This document shows, one piece after another, positions 60,808 through 64,000 of a DNA stretch of 64,000 nt (the first letter of the stretch is position 1; every line of letters begins with the position of its first letter). The notes below the pieces were generated by a model that saw only the letters and a list, made by a program, of their open reading frames with translations, did not search any database and was not told the DNA's origin. The stretch covers positions 124,001 through 188,000 of the forward strand of contig JAGASH010000007.1 in the NCBI GenBank assembly GCA_017847835.1, in the 5' to 3' direction. The position numbers were made by a program, and so were the translations under genes. The DNA is from Oscillospiraceae bacterium. Its GTDB lineage: Bacteria > Bacillota > Clostridia > Oscillospirales > Ruminococcaceae.

Positions 60808-61486
60808 CGTACCCCATAAGGCTCACGGCTTCCTTCGCAGCTTCTTGTTCAGCCTCTTTTTTTGACAGACCGCTGCCCTTTCCGATAACCTGACCGTTGA
60901 GCAAAACCTGCGCTACAAAATGCTTTCGGTGCTGTTCGCCGCTGCTTTCAACAACCTCGTAGGAGATTTTCTCCTCGGGATTTTTCTGTATGATTTCCTG
61001 CAAAACGGTCTTGTAATCGCCGAGCTTCACCTTGCCCGATTTCAGCGCGTCAATCGACGGCACGAAGCGCATAATCATCTCCATTGCTGCGTCCATTCCG
61101 CCGTCGAGATAAACCGCCGCAATCATCGCCTCAAACGCGTCCGCGAGAATGGAACGGCGCGTTCTGCCGCCCGTCATTTCCTCGCCTTTTCCGAGCAGAA
61201 TGTACTTTCCAAGCTCTATTCTGTTCGCGAAATTGAACAGCGAATTCTCGCAGACAATAGACGCGCGCAGCTTTGTAAGTCCGCCTTCGGGAACGCTTGT
61301 CATACTCGTGAAAAGGTACTGCGAAACGGTGATTTGCAGCACGCTGTCCCCGAGAAACTCCAGCCGCTCGTTTGAGCCGTTGTTTTTGCCGCCCGAGTAG
61401 CTTGAATGCGTCATCGCACGGCGGAGATACTCGCGTTTCTTGAATTTATAGCCGATTTTCTCTTCAAGCTCCGCCAAATCAGCCAT
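60797..61486 (-). CDS. rnc: Ribonuclease III
   Basis: This is a double-stranded RNA endonuclease for rRNA and mRNA processing. The 229-residue protein has the catalytic signature ERLEFLGDSVL with the second Asp/Glu set (ADAFEAMIAAVYLDGG) and a C-terminal dsRBD ending GKGSGLSKKEAEQEAAKEAV. The ATG at 61486 follows GAGGAG; a TTG two codons upstream is possible. It overlaps plsX by 8 bp, with no acpP between the two. Confidence 0.96.
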   Translation of the reverse strand: MADLAELEEKIGYKFKKREYLRRAMTHSSYSGGKNNGSNERLEFLGDSVLQITVSQYLFTSMTSVPEGGLTKLRASIVCENSLFNFANRIELGKYILLGKGEEMTGGRTRRSILADAFEAMIAAVYLDGGMDAAMEMIMRFVPSIDALKSGKVKLGDYKTVLQEIIQKNPEEKISYEVVESSGEQHRKHFVAQVLLNGQVIGKGSGLSKKEAEQEAAKEAVSLMGYDVE

Positions 61487-62498
61487 TTTCAAGCTCCTCT
61501 CCTATATTCAAAGAAGCGATTGCCTTTGTCATCTCGTCAACGGCATTTCGCTCCACAAACAGCTTTGCCTGTCTGAAAGCGCCGAAAAACGCTTTTGCGT
61601 CGGACGAGCCGTGCGCCTTGAACACGGGCTTTGCCGTGCCGAGAAGCGGCGAGCCGCCGATTTCTTTGTAGTCAACCTGCTTGAGAAAATCCGAGAGTTT
61701 TGACTTCACGCAAAGCGCGCCGATTTTTGTCTTCAAATTCGCATAGAAAATATCCTTCAGCGCGTTCTTCATCAGCGCGCCCATTCCCTCGCAAGCCTTT
61801 AAGTACACGTTTCCCGTGAAACCGTCCGTGACGAGAACGTCAACCGCTCCGAGCGGCACGTCGCGTGCCTCGACATATCCCACAAAGTTTATCGGAGCTT
61901 TTTCGAGGAGTTTTTTGGTTTCGTGTTCAAGCTCTCTGCCCTTTTCCTCCTCCGAGCCGATGTTCAGAAGACCGACGCGCGGGTTTTCGATACCATAGGT
62001 TGTCTTCATAAAACAGCTTCCCAGAATAGCAAACTGCAAAAGCATTTCGGGACGGCAGTCAAGGTTTGCGCCGCCGTCTATAACCGCGTATTTTGCACCG
62101 CCAAGACACGGCATAAGCGGAACGAGAGCTGTTCTCTTCACGCCTTTGATACGCTTTTCGATAAGCGTTCCTCCGACAACAATCGCGGCTGTGCTTCCCG
62201 CGCTGATTGCCGCGTCAGCCTTGCCCTCCGAGAGCAAATAAAGCGCTCTGCCCATTGAAGTATTGCTGTTTTCCTTGACAATCGATTTCGGCGAGTCCTC
62301 CGTGGTGATAACACCCTCGGCTTGCTCGAAGGAAATGCCGCTGTCGCTGATATCAAGCGCCTTCATACGCTCTTCAAGCACGGAAACATCGCCCGTTACG
62401 ATAACCTCAATTCCCAAATCGCGTACAGCCCAAGCCGCACCCTTCAAAATCTCGTCGGGAGCGTTGTCGCCACCAAAACCGTCAATTACAATTCTCAT
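61479..62498 (-). CDS. plsX: Phosphate acyltransferase PlsX
   Basis: This enzyme makes acyl-phosphate from acyl-ACP for phospholipid synthesis by the PlsX/PlsY route. The 339-residue protein has the N-terminal MRIVIDGFGGDNAPDEILKG block, AISAGSTAAIVVGG, and VDVLVTDGFTGNVYLK. The ATG at 62498 follows AAGGAG. It works with plsC (9 kb) in the same lipid pathway. Confidence 0.95.
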   Translation of the reverse strand: MRIVIDGFGGDNAPDEILKGAAWAVRDLGIEVIVTGDVSVLEERMKALDISDSGISFEQAEGVITTEDSPKSIVKENSNTSMGRALYLLSEGKADAAISAGSTAAIVVGGTLIEKRIKGVKRTALVPLMPCLGGAKYAVIDGGANLDCRPEMLLQFAILGSCFMKTTYGIENPRVGLLNIGSEEEKGRELEHETKKLLEKAPINFVGYVEARDVPLGAVDVLVTDGFTGNVYLKACEGMGALMKNALKDIFYANLKTKIGALCVKSKLSDFLKQVDYKEIGGSPLLGTAKPVFKAHGSSDAKAFFGAFRQAKLFVERNAVDEMTKAIASLNIGEELENG

Positions 62499-62517
62499 TT
62501 CAAGCTCCTTTCCGCCG

Positions 62518-63846
62518 TCATTCCCCGTCGGAATATTCCTCAATAGCCTTATCCAAATCATCGAGCGCCCGTTTTGCAAGCGCCGCGTATTTCTCACGTT
62601 TATCCCTGATTTTCTCGCCAAGCTCGGGCAGAATTCCCATATTCGCGCCCATAGGGTCAAACTCGCAGTAGCTGTCGTCAACCCAATCGCAGACGTAATC
62701 AATTATCGCGCCGAGCATTGTCGTATTCGGGAGCGAAATCGGTTCTCTTCCGGAAAGCCTGTCCGCGAGCGCTTTTCCCGCGATAATTCCCGAAGCCGCG
62801 CTCTCGACATAGCCCTCAACTCCCGTTATCTGCCCGCCGAAGAACACGTTTTCCGAGCCCTTCAGCATAAAGCTCTTGTCAAGCAATGTTCTCGAACAGA
62901 TGTAGGTGTTTCTGTGCATAACGCCGTACCGCACGAATTCCGCGTTTTCAAGCCCCGGAATAAGCGAAAACACGCGCTTTTGCTCGCCGAATTTGAGGTG
63001 CGTCTGAAAGCCGACAAGGTTGTACATCGTGCCCTCGGAATTCTCCTTTCGGAGCTGTACCGCTGCCCACGGACGTCTGCCCGTTCTCGGGTCGGTAAGT
63101 CCCACGGGCTTCATACAGCCATATCGCACGCTTTCAATTCCGCGCTTTGCCAACGCTTCCACGGGCATACAGCCCTCATATACATTAGGATTTTTGTCAA
63201 ACTCGTGAAGCTCGGAAGGCTCTGCGTTTACCAGCTCGTTCCAGAACCGCTCGTACTCCTCTTTCGTGAACGGGCAGTTCAGATAATCGTCACCGCCCTT
63301 GTCGTAGCGCGACTGCGAAAACGCAATCGAACGGTCGATGCTTTCCGCGGTGACAATCGGCGCAGACGCGTCAAAAAAGCTCATAAACTTGCCGTTTTCG
63401 CCGAAGCGTTCGCGGATTTTTTGTGCAAAAGCGTCGCTTGTGAGCGGTCCCGTGCAGATAACCGCGTTTTTCTCGGGGAACTCGGTGACTTCGCCGCTTA
63501 TGACGGTGATTTTCGGGTGATTTCTGATAAGCCGCGTCACCTCGTCCGAGAAATCCTTTCGGTTCACCGCAAGCGCTCCGCCCGCGGGAACAGCCGTTTT
63601 CTCGGCAGCGGGCACGACAATCGAGCCGAGCCTTCGCATTTCCTCTTTCAGCAGTCCGCAAGCGCTGTCAATTCTCGACGCTTTGAGCGAGTTTGAGCAG
63701 ACAAGCTCCGCGAAACCGTCGTATTTATGCGCGGGTGAAAACTTCACGGGCTTCATCTCGAAAAGCTCGACCTCAAAGCCGCGCTCAGCAAGCTGCCAAG
63801 CCGCTTCACAGCCCGCAAGTCCCGCGCCGATAACCTTAACCTTCAT
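62518..63846 (-). CDS. trmFO: Methylenetetrahydrofolate-tRNA-(uracil-5-)-methyltransferase TrmFO
   Basis: This folate/FAD enzyme forms ribothymidine at position 54 of tRNA in Gram-positives. The 442-residue protein opens with the FAD motif KVIGAGLAGCEAAWQLAERG and has the family blocks LVCSNSLKASRID, PVGLTDPRTGRRPWAAVQLR and GGQITGVEGYVESAASG. AAGGAAA precedes the ATG at 63846, which overlaps the topA end by 11 bp. Confidence 0.96.
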   Translation of the reverse strand: MKVKVIGAGLAGCEAAWQLAERGFEVELFEMKPVKFSPAHKYDGFAELVCSNSLKASRIDSACGLLKEEMRRLGSIVVPAAEKTAVPAGGALAVNRKDFSDEVTRLIRNHPKITVISGEVTEFPEKNAVICTGPLTSDAFAQKIRERFGENGKFMSFFDASAPIVTAESIDRSIAFSQSRYDKGGDDYLNCPFTKEEYERFWNELVNAEPSELHEFDKNPNVYEGCMPVEALAKRGIESVRYGCMKPVGLTDPRTGRRPWAAVQLRKENSEGTMYNLVGFQTHLKFGEQKRVFSLIPGLENAEFVRYGVMHRNTYICSRTLLDKSFMLKGSENVFFGGQITGVEGYVESAASGIIAGKALADRLSGREPISLPNTTMLGAIIDYVCDWVDDSYCEFDPMGANMGILPELGEKIRDKREKYAALAKRALDDLDKAIEEYSDGE

Positions 63847-64000
63847 CTTTTTCCTTTGTCTTGTCAAGCGGGCGCTCGTAGCCGCAGCCGTCCTTCGCGC
63901 AGTAGATTTTACCGAGCTTGCCTGTTTTCTTGAACAGCGAAGCGCCGCACTGCGGGCATTTTTCCTCAATCGGAATATCCCACGTCATAAAATTGCAGTC
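63836..64000 (-). CDS. topA: DNA topoisomerase I, C-terminal end (partial)
   Basis: Only the last 54 codons are in the window. They encode a C4 zinc ribbon (CPQCGASLFKKTGKLGKIYC, then KDGCGYERP) of the type found at the C-terminus of bacterial type IA topoisomerase I. The topA-trmFO order, with an 11-bp overlap, is conserved in Firmicutes and supports the call. The catalytic part lies beyond position 64000. Confidence 0.85.
   Translation of the reverse strand, partial: DCNFMTWDIPIEEKCPQCGASLFKKTGKLGKIYCAKDGCGYERPLDKTKEKDEG

Noticed and set aside
62263..63696. 477-codon plus-strand open frame opposite plsX and trmFO
   Set aside because: Antisense to two well-supported genes with no start signal.

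Overview
This window looks like a stretch of chromosome from an endospore-forming, low-to-mid GC member of the Clostridia, probably of the Ruminococcus/Oscillospiraceae type. The evidence is a sporulation set (two SpoIID-type proteins, SpoIIID, a YlmC/YmxH protein), the Firmicute blocks topA-trmFO-plsX-rnc-smc-ftsY, rdgB-yhbY-nadD-yqeK-rsfS and recA-recX-rimO-pgsA, strong AGGAGG/AGGTGAT ribosome binding sites, frequent TTG/GTG starts, and consensus sigma-A promoters with 17-bp spacers. The species cannot be named from the sequence alone. Nearly all genes lie on the minus strand. The six plus-strand genes are three sporulation-type genes, aguA, a GGDEF gene and aguB.

Layout. 1-1.3 kb: a secreted SpoIID-domain protein with a polyserine linker. 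1.4-5.4 kb: a 49-codon small gene with its own promoter, then (reading on the minus strand) prfB, rlmD and an SLC6-type Na+ symporter. 5.5-6.6 kb: agmatine deiminase. 6.7-9.3 kb: plsC, a lipid kinase, an AT-rich DUF2019-like gene and a GNAT gene. 9.4-13.0 kb: a polar amino acid ABC importer and a coupled EamA exporter; a 103-bp structured element sits between the binding-protein and permease genes. 13.3-15.9 kb: a diguanylate cyclase gene followed 13 bp later by aguB. 15.9-28.3 kb: a 12-gene co-directional run from gltA through two envelope proteins, a two-component system, yqhQ, prmC, recA, recX, rimO and pgsA to a DUF4261 gene. 28.4-32.7 kb: a degenerate SpoIID-like gene, then aconitase, a 50-residue membrane peptide and isocitrate dehydrogenase. 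32.8-34.2 kb: an FMN riboswitch controlling ribU and a DUF5662 gene. 34.2-36.9 kb: a PLP lyase, a CrtO-like protein and yicC. 37.1-38.9 kb: spoIIID and a frameshifted GH16 glucanase. 39-40.8 kb: rpsB-tsf. 40.8-48.6 kb: efp, a CD1247-like protein, hisC, metY, ydcF, an ABC-F ATPase, a KapD-like exonuclease, a HAD hydrolase and ylmC. 48.7-51.8 kb: rpsU, yqeG, an endonuclease IV-like protein, aroQ and a degenerate M24 peptidase. 52-55 kb: rdgB to rsfS. 55.1-64 kb: the 3' end of topA, then trmFO, plsX, rnc, an Elp3-like radical SAM gene, smc and ftsY.

Genes that work together. gltA, acn and icd give the oxidative branch from oxaloacetate to 2-oxoglutarate, and the gltA and acn promoters share a 13-bp -35 block. 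aguA and aguB convert agmatine to putrescine, with aguB apparently co-transcribed with a GGDEF gene. Most of the window is housekeeping sequence. No CRISPR array, prophage, insertion sequence, tRNA or rRNA gene was seen. The best leads for new biology are the small membrane peptide between acn and icd, the catalytically degenerate M24 and SpoIID paralogues, the gltA-linked envelope/two-component cluster, the structured element at 12.1-12.2 kb, the riboswitch-linked DUF5662 gene, and the promoter-bearing 49-codon gene.
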